DNA of 64,000 nucleotides, taken from the NCBI GenBank assembly GCA_022827625.1, contig JAJEIE010000038.1, forward strand, positions 1 through 64,000, in the 5' to 3' direction. A program made the translations under genes and the position numbers. Under the pieces are notes generated by a model. That model made no database searches. It was not told where the DNA came from and worked only from the letters and a program-made list of their open reading frames with translations. Shown one piece after another: positions 42,555 to 51,702 of the stretch. How positions within the stretch are numbered: the stretch's first letter is position 1; every line of letters starts with the position of its first letter. This DNA comes from Candidatus Poribacteria bacterium. GTDB lineage: Bacteria > Poribacteria > WGA-4E > WGA-3G.

Positions 42555-43215
42555 AATTCTGATTGCTGTCGGCATTATCGTAGCAGTCTATTTCGTGTTG
42601 AGGCACTACGGCATAACAAAACATATTCGATTAGAAAACGTACCGAAAATCAAAACATGGGTAGAAAGTTTTGGTGTCATCGCGCCACTGATTTATATCG
42701 GACTCTATCTTATATCTACTGTCTTCTTTCTTCCAGGTTTTCCGGTAACCGTGTTAGCAGGTTTTGTCTTCGGACCGCTATGGGGTGTTTTTTATGCATC
42801 CATCGCCTCCATCATCTCTGTCGCTTCTGCTTTTCTCGTAGCGCGTTACGTTGCGCGGGACCTCGTTGAGGGATGGGTTAAGGAGAACGCGCAATTCCGC
42901 AAAATAGATGAACAGGTTGAAGAACAGGGATGGCGGATTTTGATGGTTACACGCTTGATTCCGATCTTTCCGTTTAACCTACAAAATTACGCATACGGAT
43001 TGACCAAGATTCGGTTTTGGACATTCGTATTTACTTCCGCTGTTTTTATGTTACCGGGAACAATAGCGTTAGTGATGCTCGGTGGCGCGTTTGTTAGCGG
43101 TGAGGGGAACATTTTGAAGACCATGCTCTACCTCGGAATTGCTGGTGTGTTTATGTTCGCGCTATCATTAGTACCGAACCTCCTCCGAAAGTATCAAAAC
43201 AAAGAAATTAAATAA
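42535..43215 (+). CDS. TVP38/TMEM64 (DedA-like) membrane protein
   Basis: A 226-residue polytopic protein of the TVP38/TMEM64 (SNARE-associated/VTT) family. The family core is LPGFPVTVLAGFVFGPLWGVFYAS, followed by ARYVARDLVEGW and LMVTRLIPIFPFNLQNYAYGLT. Members are thought to move or flip lipids across the inner membrane. About six helices; starts 20 bases inside the upstream gene. Confidence 0.9.
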   Translation: MKKSVIKILIAVGIIVAVYFVLRHYGITKHIRLENVPKIKTWVESFGVIAPLIYIGLYLISTVFFLPGFPVTVLAGFVFGPLWGVFYASIASIISVASAFLVARYVARDLVEGWVKENAQFRKIDEQVEEQGWRILMVTRLIPIFPFNLQNYAYGLTKIRFWTFVFTSAVFMLPGTIALVMLGGAFVSGEGNILKTMLYLGIAGVFMFALSLVPNLLRKYQNKEIK

Positions 43216-43220
43216 GCGAT

Positions 43221-44555
43221 CTACTCGGACTGGCGGACTAACGCTGCGACGGCAGCAAACGCTTCTTCACGCGTTCGGATTTCACCATTAAATTGACGTT
43301 CTTCGATCTGTTCCAACAAACTTCCTATCCGTTTTCCCTCCTTTAAGTTGAATACCTGGATCAGATCGTCTCCGGTGATGAGTCTGCCTTGCTTTTGGAT
43401 TGGTAGGATATGTTCGTCGTAAGTATCAGCAATCTGATTAAGAACCACTGAATCCAGTGGATGTGTCGCGGCGGCATAGAGCAACACGCCCCACCAATGA
43501 GACGCAGCAGCTCTGAAGAAATAGATGATCTGTTCACGGGTCAATTGGGTGTCCACATCTCTAAGGAATTGCGCATATTTAGAGATAACGCTCCTTATGA
43601 ACTGCGTCGCTTTGCGACTCAACCGAAGCTGTTTTCCAATGTCGCCGAGATTGTCGCCCAAAAGCAGCGCGAGTTTGATTAAAGCGCGTCGGCTAACACC
43701 ATCCCCCAATTCTTCCTGGAGATAACTATCAATTTCCTCAGAATAAGCGCGGAGCGGGATGGGAATCGGAATCTCCTCAAATTTTTCGAGGAGCCGCCAC
43801 GGCATAGACACTTGACGGCTATTCGGCAAAACGTGTGTTAACAGTCCACTGGCATCTATCTGTTGCAAATATGGATGCGCTTTCTTAACATCAAGAACCT
43901 TCATCAATTCATCACGACATCGCTCCACGGCAACGTTTGGCAATAACGCCCGGTGCTTCCGTATGAATGCGACTGCCTGCTCGGAAATCTCAAACTCCAA
44001 TTGCGCAGCGAACCTATAAATCCGTAGTAGGCGTATCGGATCTGCTAAGATCACGCGTTCACTCGGAAATTGAAGCCGACCGGCTTTTAAGTCCTTCATA
44101 CCGCCACATGGATCAATTACGCGATGTAAACCCAACCTGTGGACGCTGTCTGTAGCGAACTCCACATCCTCAAACGCAACTGCCATTGCATTAATCGTTA
44201 AATCTCGCAAACGCAGATCATCGGTCAGGGACTTGGCTCGGAATTGTGCGAAATCCATGGTTAATTGCGAGTTATATGAAGAACCGTCCGCCTTAACAAT
44301 CACGCGTGCGGTAGGCGGATCCTCTTCAAGGGTGATGCATGTCGCTTTGATGTTAGCAGCAAACGCTTTCGCAAAGAGGATTGCATCAGCAGCCAGCGCA
44401 AAATCAAAATCTGTGATTTGACGCTCAAGGAATAGATCTCGGACGCTCCCGCCGACAAGATAGAGACGTACCCCTCGCGCTTTCGCGAAAGTATCAAGTG
44501 CCTGCATAGCAGCGTGGTGAAACACATCTCGGTGGGTCACAGTGCTAATTTTCAT
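43221..44555 (-). CDS. cca: CCA tRNA nucleotidyltransferase / poly(A) polymerase family
   Basis: A 444-residue class II nucleotidyltransferase. LYLVGGSVRDLFLERQITDFDFAL (residues of about 32-55) contains the GGxVRD motif and the catalytic D-F-D pair; DLRLRDLTINAMAV and DPIRLLRIYRFAAQL define the next two family motifs. It adds or repairs the CCA end of tRNAs; a role as poly(A) polymerase or an A-only/CC-only enzyme cannot be excluded from sequence. At least one tRNA in this window already encodes CCA. The start overlaps the stop of the upstream membrane gene as ATGA. Confidence 0.9.
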   Translation of the reverse strand: MKISTVTHRDVFHHAAMQALDTFAKARGVRLYLVGGSVRDLFLERQITDFDFALAADAILFAKAFAANIKATCITLEEDPPTARVIVKADGSSYNSQLTMDFAQFRAKSLTDDLRLRDLTINAMAVAFEDVEFATDSVHRLGLHRVIDPCGGMKDLKAGRLQFPSERVILADPIRLLRIYRFAAQLEFEISEQAVAFIRKHRALLPNVAVERCRDELMKVLDVKKAHPYLQQIDASGLLTHVLPNSRQVSMPWRLLEKFEEIPIPIPLRAYSEEIDSYLQEELGDGVSRRALIKLALLLGDNLGDIGKQLRLSRKATQFIRSVISKYAQFLRDVDTQLTREQIIYFFRAAASHWWGVLLYAAATHPLDSVVLNQIADTYDEHILPIQKQGRLITGDDLIQVFNLKEGKRIGSLLEQIEERQFNGEIRTREEAFAAVAALVRQSE

Positions 44556-45163
44556 TGGCTTACCCGTGCCTTGCGTCTCTGTGCTTTACGAGAACGAAAT
44601 AGGATGCCATCAAGATAGAGGTGGCTTGCATAACCGATGAAACTCGCTACGTAAAAAGGTAAACCGGTACGGACAACACGTGGCAGCTCATCCCATCCGA
44701 GCAACGCATCGAAAGCATCTAAAAACGTTTCACCGCTGTACCACTCTGGATACGCAGCGTAAATCGGTATGAGCAGGAACAGTCCAGGCAGTAGAAGCAT
44801 TGTCCCTTTTGCATGTGTCCATCCGCGATGTTTACTCATAATCGGGAGCATCGCAAATAGACCGAGCAACGCCGATTCTAAATACCTTCCGAAAAAAACG
44901 ATTAGCACAACATTCAGGATAAATAGGAGCGTATAGAATATCTTTTGGCTCTTGCTCTTGATATCGACATCTGGCCACAATCCGAAGAGCACAGCGACCG
45001 TAAAACACCCAACAATCTTTATCGGATTCAAGGAGATTGTCGGGTTCCACACCATAGGAAGCGTGTAAATAATTGAAATAGCGATAGTTGTAATAAGGGA
45101 AACGATGAAGAAGGTACTATAAGCAACCAACCCGCCGATCCAGTGTTCACGAAACATACTCAT
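44552..45163 (-). CDS. YdjM/DUF457-type membrane metal-dependent hydrolase family
   Basis: A 203-residue membrane protein of the YdjM (DUF457) family. The motif HRGWTHAKG near residue 113 and GYASHLYLDG near the C-terminus supply the His/Asp residues expected to bind metal; four to five TM helices. Start placed at 45163 because a TATAAT ends seven bases upstream, which would give a leaderless mRNA; the in-frame ATG eight codons earlier lies across that −10 box. It is coupled by a four-base overlap to cca. Biological role unknown. Confidence 0.8.
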   Translation of the reverse strand: MSMFREHWIGGLVAYSTFFIVSLITTIAISIIYTLPMVWNPTISLNPIKIVGCFTVAVLFGLWPDVDIKSKSQKIFYTLLFILNVVLIVFFGRYLESALLGLFAMLPIMSKHRGWTHAKGTMLLLPGLFLLIPIYAAYPEWYSGETFLDAFDALLGWDELPRVVRTGLPFYVASFIGYASHLYLDGILFRSRKAQRRKARVSQ

Positions 45164-45170
45164 GGAAAAT

Positions 45171-45176
45171 ATTATA
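45171..45176 (-). promoter_or_regulatory. −10 box for a leaderless membrane-protein mRNA
   Basis: TATAAT on the minus strand, seven bases before the chosen ATG. The −35 region is weak. Listed because it decides the start. Confidence 0.5.
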
Positions 45177-45273
45177 CCACGTTTCAAAGAAAAATTAAAG
45201 AAAAATGAAATTGGAAATCGGGTTTCAATAACCCTAATCAGAGGGTTTCGGCTTTACGGATCGGAATTTTAAT

Positions 45274-45303
45274 TTGACTTTATTAAACGAATTATGATAC
45301 AAT
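45274..45303 (+). promoter_or_regulatory. Promoter of the rimP-nusA-infB operon
   Basis: TTGACT (45274-45279), an 18-base spacer, TACAAT (45298-45303). The predicted leader to rimP is about 270 bases. Confidence 0.7.
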
Positions 45304-45309
45304 TATGTT

Positions 45310-45580
45310 GTGATTGTTGAAGCCAAAGATTAAAATTACAAGCAAATTGAGTTGAAAAAAAAAAGGAAAAGGGCTATCATGTAACAATAGAGGCAGGTCC
45401 GTAAGAATTAACACACTGCTGCTTAAACATCGGTAGAAGTTGTAACACGCAGTAGCTCGGGATTACAGATAAGATTTTTATACTGCAGTTTTACTCCCAT
45501 CATCTGCGTGCGACGAAATCCAAACGAACCGCGAAGAACCTCTATTATTGGGACATATCGCGTTTTTTTTTATATTTATT
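45310..45580 (+). other. Long untranslated leader before rimP
   Basis: About 270 bases without a convincing gene, part of a 417-base gene-free stretch that begins at 45164. It contains an A-run, a purine-rich AGGAAAAGGG followed by ATG-TAA (start directly followed by stop, 45379-45384), and weakly complementary segments ACTGC/GCAGT (near 45415 and 45452). I recognise no known leader RNA. Confidence 0.5.
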
Positions 45581-46030
45581 ATGACGGTCAGCGAGAAAAA
45601 TTCGATTTTTGAACTGTTAGCACCGATACTTGACATTGATGGCATTGAACTTGTAGATGTTGAAACGCAGTTAAAGACCCTCCGACTCCTAATTCATAAA
45701 CCCGGAGGCCTTTCAGTATCAGATTGCCAAGCAGTCAATAGTGTTGTGCGACCAATTTTAGAAGTGCATGAACACTTGGCAAGTTATAGACAATTAGAAG
45801 TCGCCTCACCGGGCTTAGACAGGCCCTTACGAACCGCTGCGGATTTTCGGCGAAATTGCGGACGCACAGTTCGGATAGAAGTCGCTTCAAAAGATGATAA
45901 AAAGCGTCAAGTACAAGGCACCGTGGCAGAAGTATCCGAAGAGCAGGTGGTCTTAGTAGCAACTAACGACAACCGCGTCGCCATTAATATTTCAGAAATC
46001 TGCAATGGCTATATCCACCTGAAATGGTAG
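45581..46030 (+). CDS. rimP: Ribosome maturation factor RimP
   Basis: A 149-residue protein needed for late 30S subunit assembly. It has the two-domain family plan, with GIELVDVETQLKTLRLLIHKPGGLSVSDCQ in the N-domain (read in two parts), YRQLEVASPGLDRPLRT at the domain junction and an Sm-like C-terminal domain. First gene of the nusA operon, as in most bacteria. The ATG at 45581 has no clear Shine-Dalgarno sequence upstream. Confidence 0.93.
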   Translation: MTVSEKNSIFELLAPILDIDGIELVDVETQLKTLRLLIHKPGGLSVSDCQAVNSVVRPILEVHEHLASYRQLEVASPGLDRPLRTAADFRRNCGRTVRIEVASKDDKKRQVQGTVAEVSEEQVVLVATNDNRVAINISEICNGYIHLKW

Positions 46031-46097
46031 TCGGCACAAATAACTGGAAGCGTAGTTCACAAGCGTACATTCAGCGGACCTGTACATAGAAATTCGG

Positions 46098-46131
46098 AAA
46101 GGAGTACGCGGGGTGACCGGAAAAGTCCCCG
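46098..46131 (+). promoter_or_regulatory. nusA: Hairpin between ribosome site and start of nusA
   Basis: AAAGGAG (46098-46104) lies 39 bases before the nusA ATG. Between them CGCGGGG (46107-46113) pairs with CCCCGTG (46127-46133 region, one G-U pair). Folding would bring the ribosome site nearer to the ATG, which otherwise has none. Confidence 0.4.
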
Positions 46132-46143
46132 TGGATATTATTT

Positions 46144-47457
46144 ATGTTAGAAAGCCTCCAAAACGCTATTCGCCAAAATACAGCGCAAACAGAACTTCCG
46201 GAGCACGTTTTCGTTGAAGCCATAGAAGCCGCTTTACGTGCTGCTGCGCGTCGCGTTTACGGTCAAGATGCCGATATTTCCGTAGAGATCGATCTCGAAA
46301 AAGGAGACATACGGTGCTATGTCCCGAAGAAAGTCGTCAATATTATGCGAGATTTCTCAACAGAAATCCCGATTGAGGAAGCAAAGAAACTCCAAGCGGA
46401 CGTTGAACTTGATGAAGTCCTAAACGTTGAGATCAATCCGAGTGAGTTTGGGCGCATCCCTGCACAATTGGCGAAGCAGATTCTCTTCCAAAAAATCAAA
46501 CAGGCAGAACGCGAAAAAATCTATCAGGAATTCGCCGGTCGTGAAGGCGAAATCGTTACGGGATACGTCCAGCGTTTTGAACGTGGCGGTGTTATCTTAG
46601 ACCTTGAACAGACGGAAGCTTTTTTGCCGCCGCGCGAGATGCCCCGTTCAAAAACTTACGAACGCGGTAAACGTCTACAATGCCTGATTCTGGCAGTGAA
46701 AAACGAGGCACGCGGTGCGCCAGTTATCGTATCGCGTACACACCGTGATCTCCTCGCAATGCTTTTTGAGCAAGAAGTCCCTGAAATTTATGAAGGTCAG
46801 GTCCGTATCATGGCAGTTGCGCGTGATCCGGGAAATAGGGCGAAAGTCGCTGTCATGGCAACTGAAGAAGGCATAGATGCCGTCGGTACATGCGTTGGTG
46901 TCAAGGGAATTCGAGTCCAAACAATCGTCAGTGAACTTGACGACGAAAAAATTGATTTGTTAGAATGGAGCGAAGATACCAGTGTCTTCATCGCCAATGC
47001 TTTAAGACCTGCCGCCGTCCGTCGGGTGGAACTCGATGAGGAAAATAAAAGCGCACGTGTCGTCGTTCCTGATAACCAACTCTCGTTAGCAATCGGTCAA
47101 CGCGGGCAGAATGCACGGCTCGCCGCAAAATTGACTGGATGGAAAGTTGACATAAAAGGTGAATCCGAAGCGACTGTTTCGATTGACGAACTCTTTAAAC
47201 CGTCTCCGGCCGACGAAGCTTCGGACGCAACAGCACTCGAGGAAATACCCGTAGAGGCCGAAGCCAACTCTGAACAAACAGAAACAGCAGCGGAAGAAAC
47301 CGCTGAACAACCAACGGATTCGGAAGTGAATGTTGAAACGGACACAGACACTGAGAGTCTCGAAACTGTGCCAGCAAATACACAAGACGAAGACGCGTCT
47401 GTGATAAACTCTGAAGAAGACCCTGAAGATGATGACTTTGACACCGAAGACTCATAA
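46144..47457 (+). CDS. nusA: Transcription termination/antitermination factor NusA
   Basis: A 437-residue RNA polymerase-binding factor. Residues 1 to about 125 are the polymerase-binding domain, then an S1 domain (about 130-200, with REGEIVTGYVQRFERGGVIL), KH1 (GNRAKVAVMATEEGIDAVG, CVGVKGIRVQ) and KH2 (LAIGQRGQNARLAAKLTGW). The C-terminal 75 residues or so are Glu/Asp/Thr-rich and probably disordered, in place of the E. coli acidic repeats. Located between rimP and ylxR as usual. Confidence 0.97.
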   Translation: MLESLQNAIRQNTAQTELPEHVFVEAIEAALRAAARRVYGQDADISVEIDLEKGDIRCYVPKKVVNIMRDFSTEIPIEEAKKLQADVELDEVLNVEINPSEFGRIPAQLAKQILFQKIKQAEREKIYQEFAGREGEIVTGYVQRFERGGVILDLEQTEAFLPPREMPRSKTYERGKRLQCLILAVKNEARGAPVIVSRTHRDLLAMLFEQEVPEIYEGQVRIMAVARDPGNRAKVAVMATEEGIDAVGTCVGVKGIRVQTIVSELDDEKIDLLEWSEDTSVFIANALRPAAVRRVELDEENKSARVVVPDNQLSLAIGQRGQNARLAAKLTGWKVDIKGESEATVSIDELFKPSPADEASDATALEEIPVEAEANSEQTETAAEETAEQPTDSEVNVETDTDTESLETVPANTQDEDASVINSEEDPEDDDFDTEDS

Positions 47458-47541
47458 TATTCCCACAGTCTTTTTTCTCGGATTTACGCAGGAGTTTTTC
47501 CGCACGCCAGCGGTGTGCTATGTCTATAGAAGGTGACGTTT

Positions 47542-47847
47542 TTGAGGGACGTTATTCGCACTTGTATCGGGTGCCGTGGTAAATTTCTACAGAAAACGCT
47601 AATCCGATTTGTATGTCAAGGGGACGAAACGCTTCACATAGATAAACAGAAGAAGGCAGGGGGTCGCGGGGCTTATGTCTGCTGGTCTCAACCTTGCATT
47701 CAAAAAGCGTTCCAGTCTCCAAAACGGATTAATGCTCTATTACGTGCAGAACTGACAAGTAACGTTATTGCGCGGTTTGAACAAGTTCTTCTCGAATATA
47801 CAAGAACATCCACGAACTCAATCGGAAAAAAGGAGGAACTATCATGA
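47542..47847 (+). CDS. ylxR: YlxR/RnpM family RNA-binding protein
   Basis: A 101-residue YlxR-family protein; in Bacillus the homologue RnpM binds and modulates RNase P. The family signature RTCIGCRGKF at the N-terminus and KAGGRGAYVC in the middle are present. The start is taken as TTG at 47542, six bases after AAGGTG; a GTG at 47533 overlaps that ribosome site. The stop overlaps infB by four bases. A small GC hairpin (47503-47519) precedes the gene. Confidence 0.9.
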   Translation: MRDVIRTCIGCRGKFLQKTLIRFVCQGDETLHIDKQKKAGGRGAYVCWSQPCIQKAFQSPKRINALLRAELTSNVIARFEQVLLEYTRTSTNSIGKKEELS

Positions 47848-49874
47848 GTAAAGCCACACGGCGGCGAAAATCTACAAAAGGGAATCGTGAAGTGAATCAA
47901 AGTTCAGGTGTGCCTGTTTCTAAATTGGCAAGGCAATATAAACTCGCAAGCAGGGAACTCATCGCCATACTAAGAGACCACGGCGTTCAGGTTAAAAATG
48001 AACAGAGCACGCTTGATCCAGACACTGTTGCCCTCGTCGAATCTGAATTAGCAGTAGATCCCAATGCGGAAAATACATCAGCGGAGTCTATAGAAAACGA
48101 TGCCGATACAAGTGCCAACACGACAGATGGTTTGCAAATTACAGAAGGGGTAACGGTAGCGGCTCTCGCCGAATCACTCGGATTACAGCCTTCGGCACTA
48201 ATTATGCGGCTGATGAAGTTACGGGTGATGGCAAATATTAATCAACGTCTCGATTATGACACGCTCGTAATGCTCGGAGAACACTTAAATTTTCAGGTAA
48301 TCAAAGAACGGACCCTCGAAGAAGACTTATTAACGGATCCACCGGACCCGCCGGACTCCTTACAACCCCGGGCTCCAGTTGTCACAATCATGGGGCACGT
48401 TGATCACGGTAAAACTTCTCTCTTGGACTCTATTCGTCAATCAAACGTCAGTGAATCTGAGGCAGGGAATATTACACAACACATTGGGGCTTACCACGTG
48501 ACCTTGGAAACTGGAAGCGTCGTTTTCCTGGATACGCCCGGACACGCTGCTTTTACGGCGATGCGGGCACGTGGTGCCCAGGTAACCGATATTGTTGTTC
48601 TGATTGTCGCAGCCGATGACGGGGTTATGCCGCAGACAGTTGAAGCGATTAGCCATGCCAAAGCCGCCAAAGTCCCAATCGTAGTCGCGATTAATAAAGT
48701 CGATGTCCCTGGGGCACGCCCCGACTATATCCGACAACAACTGTCAGAACACGACCTAATGCCAGAGGAATGGGGTGGGCAGACGATCTGTGTTGAAACC
48801 TCCGCGACAGAAGGAACCGGGATTGACACTTTGCTGGAAATGCTGCTCTTGGAAGCCGCACTCCTTGAACTGAAAGCGAATCGCAATAAATCTGCGCGCG
48901 GTGTTGTTATTGAAGCAGAAGTGGATAAAGAACGAGGGGCTGTTGCGACTGTTCTTGTGCAATCCGGCACCCTGCGTGTTGGAGACTCCTTTGTTTCAGG
49001 ACGATACTCTGGCAAAGTTAGGGCAATGATAGATGACCACGGTAAACGGATGAGAGAGGTAGGCCCATCACGCCCGGTTGAAATCCTCGGTTTTACGGGC
49101 GTTCCAGAGGCGGGCGATAGATTTTATGCCGTTGACTCTGATCGGGATGCCCGCACCATTAGTGAAGCGCGACAAGACCAATATCGGACTGAAAAACTGG
49201 GTGCGAACAGCCATGTCAGTTTAGAAAACCTGTTCCAACAGATTCAGGAAGGCGAGATTAAGGAGCTGAACGTTGTTCTTAAAGGTGACGTGCAAGGCTC
49301 CGTGCAGGCAGTCGCCTCATCCCTCCTTGATCTGAGTACGGCAGAAGTCAAAATCAACATCATTCACCAAGCAGTTGGGGGTATCACCGAAACCGATATT
49401 TTGCTCGCCTCGGCATCTGATGCTATTGTCGTCGGTTTTAATGTACATCCGACAACAGAAGCCGTACAAGCCAAGGAAACTGAAGGGATTGATGTCCGCA
49501 CGTATAACGTCATCTATAACCTCATCTCCTACATTCGTTCAGCTATGGAAGGCTTATTAGATCCAGAAGTCCGTGAGGTCGTTATCGGACGGGCAGAGGT
49601 TCGCGAATTATTTAGAGTGCCGCGACTCGGTTTAGTTGCGGGAAGTTATGTGAATTGGGGTCGGATCTCCTACAATCAACCGCTTCGTGTGCTTCGCGAC
49701 AACCGCTTAATTCACGAAGGGAAAGTGAATTCGCTGCGGCGTTTCAAGGATAATGTGAACGAGGTACAAGCGAACTATGAATGCGGTATAGGTATCGAGA
49801 CTTTTGATGACCTGAAGGTCGGGGACGTTCTGGAATGCTACGTCCACGAACAGGTGGCGCGCTCGCTTTCTTGA
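47844..49874 (+). CDS. infB: Translation initiation factor IF-2
   Basis: A 676-residue GTPase that places initiator tRNA on the 30S subunit. The N-terminal part is short, with two IF2N-type modules ([20 protein letters not shown] and [20 protein letters not shown]). The G domain starts near residue 174: [12 protein letters not shown] (G1), DTPGHAAF (G3), NKVD (G4). Domains II, III and the fMet-tRNA-binding IV follow, ending ECYVHEQVA. Ribosome site GGAGG overlaps the end of ylxR. Confidence 0.98.
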   Translation: MSKATRRRKSTKGNREVNQSSGVPVSKLARQYKLASRELIAILRDHGVQVKNEQSTLDPDTVALVESELAVDPNAENTSAESIENDADTSANTTDGLQITEGVTVAALAESLGLQPSALIMRLMKLRVMANINQRLDYDTLVMLGEHLNFQVIKERTLEEDLLTDPPDPPDSLQPRAPVVTIMGHVDHGKTSLLDSIRQSNVSESEAGNITQHIGAYHVTLETGSVVFLDTPGHAAFTAMRARGAQVTDIVVLIVAADDGVMPQTVEAISHAKAAKVPIVVAINKVDVPGARPDYIRQQLSEHDLMPEEWGGQTICVETSATEGTGIDTLLEMLLLEAALLELKANRNKSARGVVIEAEVDKERGAVATVLVQSGTLRVGDSFVSGRYSGKVRAMIDDHGKRMREVGPSRPVEILGFTGVPEAGDRFYAVDSDRDARTISEARQDQYRTEKLGANSHVSLENLFQQIQEGEIKELNVVLKGDVQGSVQAVASSLLDLSTAEVKINIIHQAVGGITETDILLASASDAIVVGFNVHPTTEAVQAKETEGIDVRTYNVIYNLISYIRSAMEGLLDPEVREVVIGRAEVRELFRVPRLGLVAGSYVNWGRISYNQPLRVLRDNRLIHEGKVNSLRRFKDNVNEVQANYECGIGIETFDDLKVGDVLECYVHEQVARSLS

Positions 49875-49953
49875 CGGATATAGCTTAATAACGAATTACT
49901 CTTAGAATAAAGTCTGGTTGGAAAACCGTGCTTGTAACCGACGGACAGCGTTC

Positions 49954-50238
49954 ATGCACATCGGTGTTTGTAAAATCTGGCTACGCATCCCGCAGAGCCA
50001 CTCGCTAAAGGCGAAACGTCGAGTTATCAAAAGTCTGGTAGAGCGGCTCAAGAACCGGTTCAATATCGCTATTGCCGAAGTGGAAGCTCTCAATGCGCAC
50101 GAAGCTGCGGTATTAGCCGCTGTCTCCGTTTCTAACGATGCAGCACATCTGAATAGACTCATCTCACACGTCATTACCTTTATTGAGACGAATGTAGACG
50201 CTGAGTTGGTGGATTACAAGACTGAATTTTTCTTTTAA
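49954..50238 (+). CDS. ylxP: YlxP/DUF503 family protein
   Basis: A 94-residue protein of the DUF503 family, usually encoded between infB and rbfA as here. Family features are the N-terminal MHIGVCKIWLRIPQSHSLKAKRR and the middle NIAIAEVEALNAHEAAVLA, and a C-terminal helix. Function unknown; the position suggests ribosome assembly or translation. Start at 49954 matches the family N-terminus better than the longer frame. Confidence 0.9.
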   Translation: MHIGVCKIWLRIPQSHSLKAKRRVIKSLVERLKNRFNIAIAEVEALNAHEAAVLAAVSVSNDAAHLNRLISHVITFIETNVDAELVDYKTEFFF

Positions 50239-50287
50239 TTATTGAAGATTGTAGGTGACAACCTACTGTTGTAAAGATAGGGAAATC

Positions 50288-50671
50288 ATGGTAAACAATA
50301 GAAGGCAAGATCGGGTTAGTGCCTTAATTCAACGAGAATTGAGCGAAATTATCCAACGTTCTGTTAAGGATCCACGCGTTGCGCTCTGTACGATTACGCA
50401 AGCAGAACTTTCACCAGATCTGAAATATGCGGATGTGAAAGTTAGTGTCATCGGTGACAAAACCCAAAAGGATAATACGCTTGCCGGTCTGAAAAGTGCG
50501 GCGGGGTTCCTGAGGCGGGAAATCGGGAACCGTCTGACGCTCCGCTACTCACCAGAGCTTCGGTTCACTATAGATGAATCTGCCGACTATCTTTTCAAAA
50601 TAGACGGACTCCTTAAATCCGTTGAATCTGAAGACGAAACACCTGAGAACGACACTTCGGACCTTTCATGA
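50288..50671 (+). CDS. rbfA: 30S ribosome-binding factor RbfA
   Basis: A 127-residue KH-type protein that helps mature the 5' end of 16S rRNA. RRQDRVSALIQRELSEIIQR at the N-terminus and the motif SPDLKYADVKVSVIG are family-typical, as is LRYSPELRFTIDES. The C-terminal 20 residues are acidic. ATGA overlap with nrnA shows coupling. Confidence 0.95.
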   Translation: MVNNRRQDRVSALIQRELSEIIQRSVKDPRVALCTITQAELSPDLKYADVKVSVIGDKTQKDNTLAGLKSAAGFLRREIGNRLTLRYSPELRFTIDESADYLFKIDGLLKSVESEDETPENDTSDLS

Positions 50672-51690
50672 ACACCCAATATATGGCAGATATGCATAAC
50701 TACGGCACACTCTTGGCATTACTGGATCGGTACCAGTACTTCGCGCTCTCGACGCATATAAATCCCGACGGTGATGCGATTGGTTCCGAACTCAGTCTCT
50801 ATCTATTTTTAACGGATTTAGGAAAATCCGTTAGAATATTCAACACTGACGCGGTGCCGGTTAACTATAGATTTCTGCCGTCTTGGAATAACATCGAAGA
50901 TGTCCATTCAGTCGGGACGTATCGTCCAGAGGTCATGATTGTATTAGATGCAAGCACGCTGGAACGGATCGGTAAGACCCTATCGAAAATTTTGCTGCCT
51001 GTCCATACACTTGTTAATATCGATCACCATGCAACGGCAGAAGCATTCGGAGACATCAATCTCATTAACCCTTCAGCCTCCTCCACATCAGAAATTGTAT
51101 ACACACTCATCAAACACCACCAAACGCCAATAAGCAAAGCGTGTGCGATCTGTCTGTACACCGGACTTATGTTTGATACCGGCTGCTTTCGGTATAGTAA
51201 TGCAACAGCAGAAACCCACCGCATTGCTGCAGAGTTAATTGAGGTAGGGGAATTTGCGCCTGATGAAGTCTACCGCTATGTCTATGAACACATCCCGGTC
51301 AGTAAGATTCGTTTATTGAGTGAGATCCTCCGTACCTTGCAAGTAACAGATAATGGCAAGATCGCCTCGGTGTATGCGACGCAAACGATGTTCGGGAAGA
51401 CGGGGACAACGCCTGAAGCCGTAGAGGGTGTTGTCAATCAGATTCAAGCGATTGCAGGCGTCGAGGTGGCTTTGTGCGTATGCGAGCTGCCAGATGGCAG
51501 TACAAAGGTCAGTTTACGGAGCCAAGGTCAGGTAGACGTTAGTGAATTGGCTTCGGAGTTTGAAGGTGGCGGGCACTCACGCGCCGCGGGTTGTCGGATC
51601 GTGATGCCGTATTTATCAGCAATTACAGCCCTTACGCACTGTGCACAACAATACATCGACCAGACCCCACGAGATGTGGTGATTCGCTGA
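50668..51690 (+). CDS. nrnA: DHH-family oligoribonuclease / pAp phosphatase NrnA
   Basis: A 340-residue DHH/DHHA1 phosphoesterase. STHINPDGDAIGSEL (motif I), VIVLDAST, NIDHHATAEAFGDINL (the DHH motif) and the DHHA1-domain ending FEGGGHSRAAGCRI are all intact. It degrades nano-RNAs and 3'-phosphoadenosine 5'-phosphate in the cytoplasm. In many genomes this gene sits between rbfA and truB; truB is not found here. Confidence 0.94.
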   Translation: MNTQYMADMHNYGTLLALLDRYQYFALSTHINPDGDAIGSELSLYLFLTDLGKSVRIFNTDAVPVNYRFLPSWNNIEDVHSVGTYRPEVMIVLDASTLERIGKTLSKILLPVHTLVNIDHHATAEAFGDINLINPSASSTSEIVYTLIKHHQTPISKACAICLYTGLMFDTGCFRYSNATAETHRIAAELIEVGEFAPDEVYRYVYEHIPVSKIRLLSEILRTLQVTDNGKIASVYATQTMFGKTGTTPEAVEGVVNQIQAIAGVEVALCVCELPDGSTKVSLRSQGQVDVSELASEFEGGGHSRAAGCRIVMPYLSAITALTHCAQQYIDQTPRDVVIR

Positions 51691-51702
51691 AGGACTGAAA
51701 AC

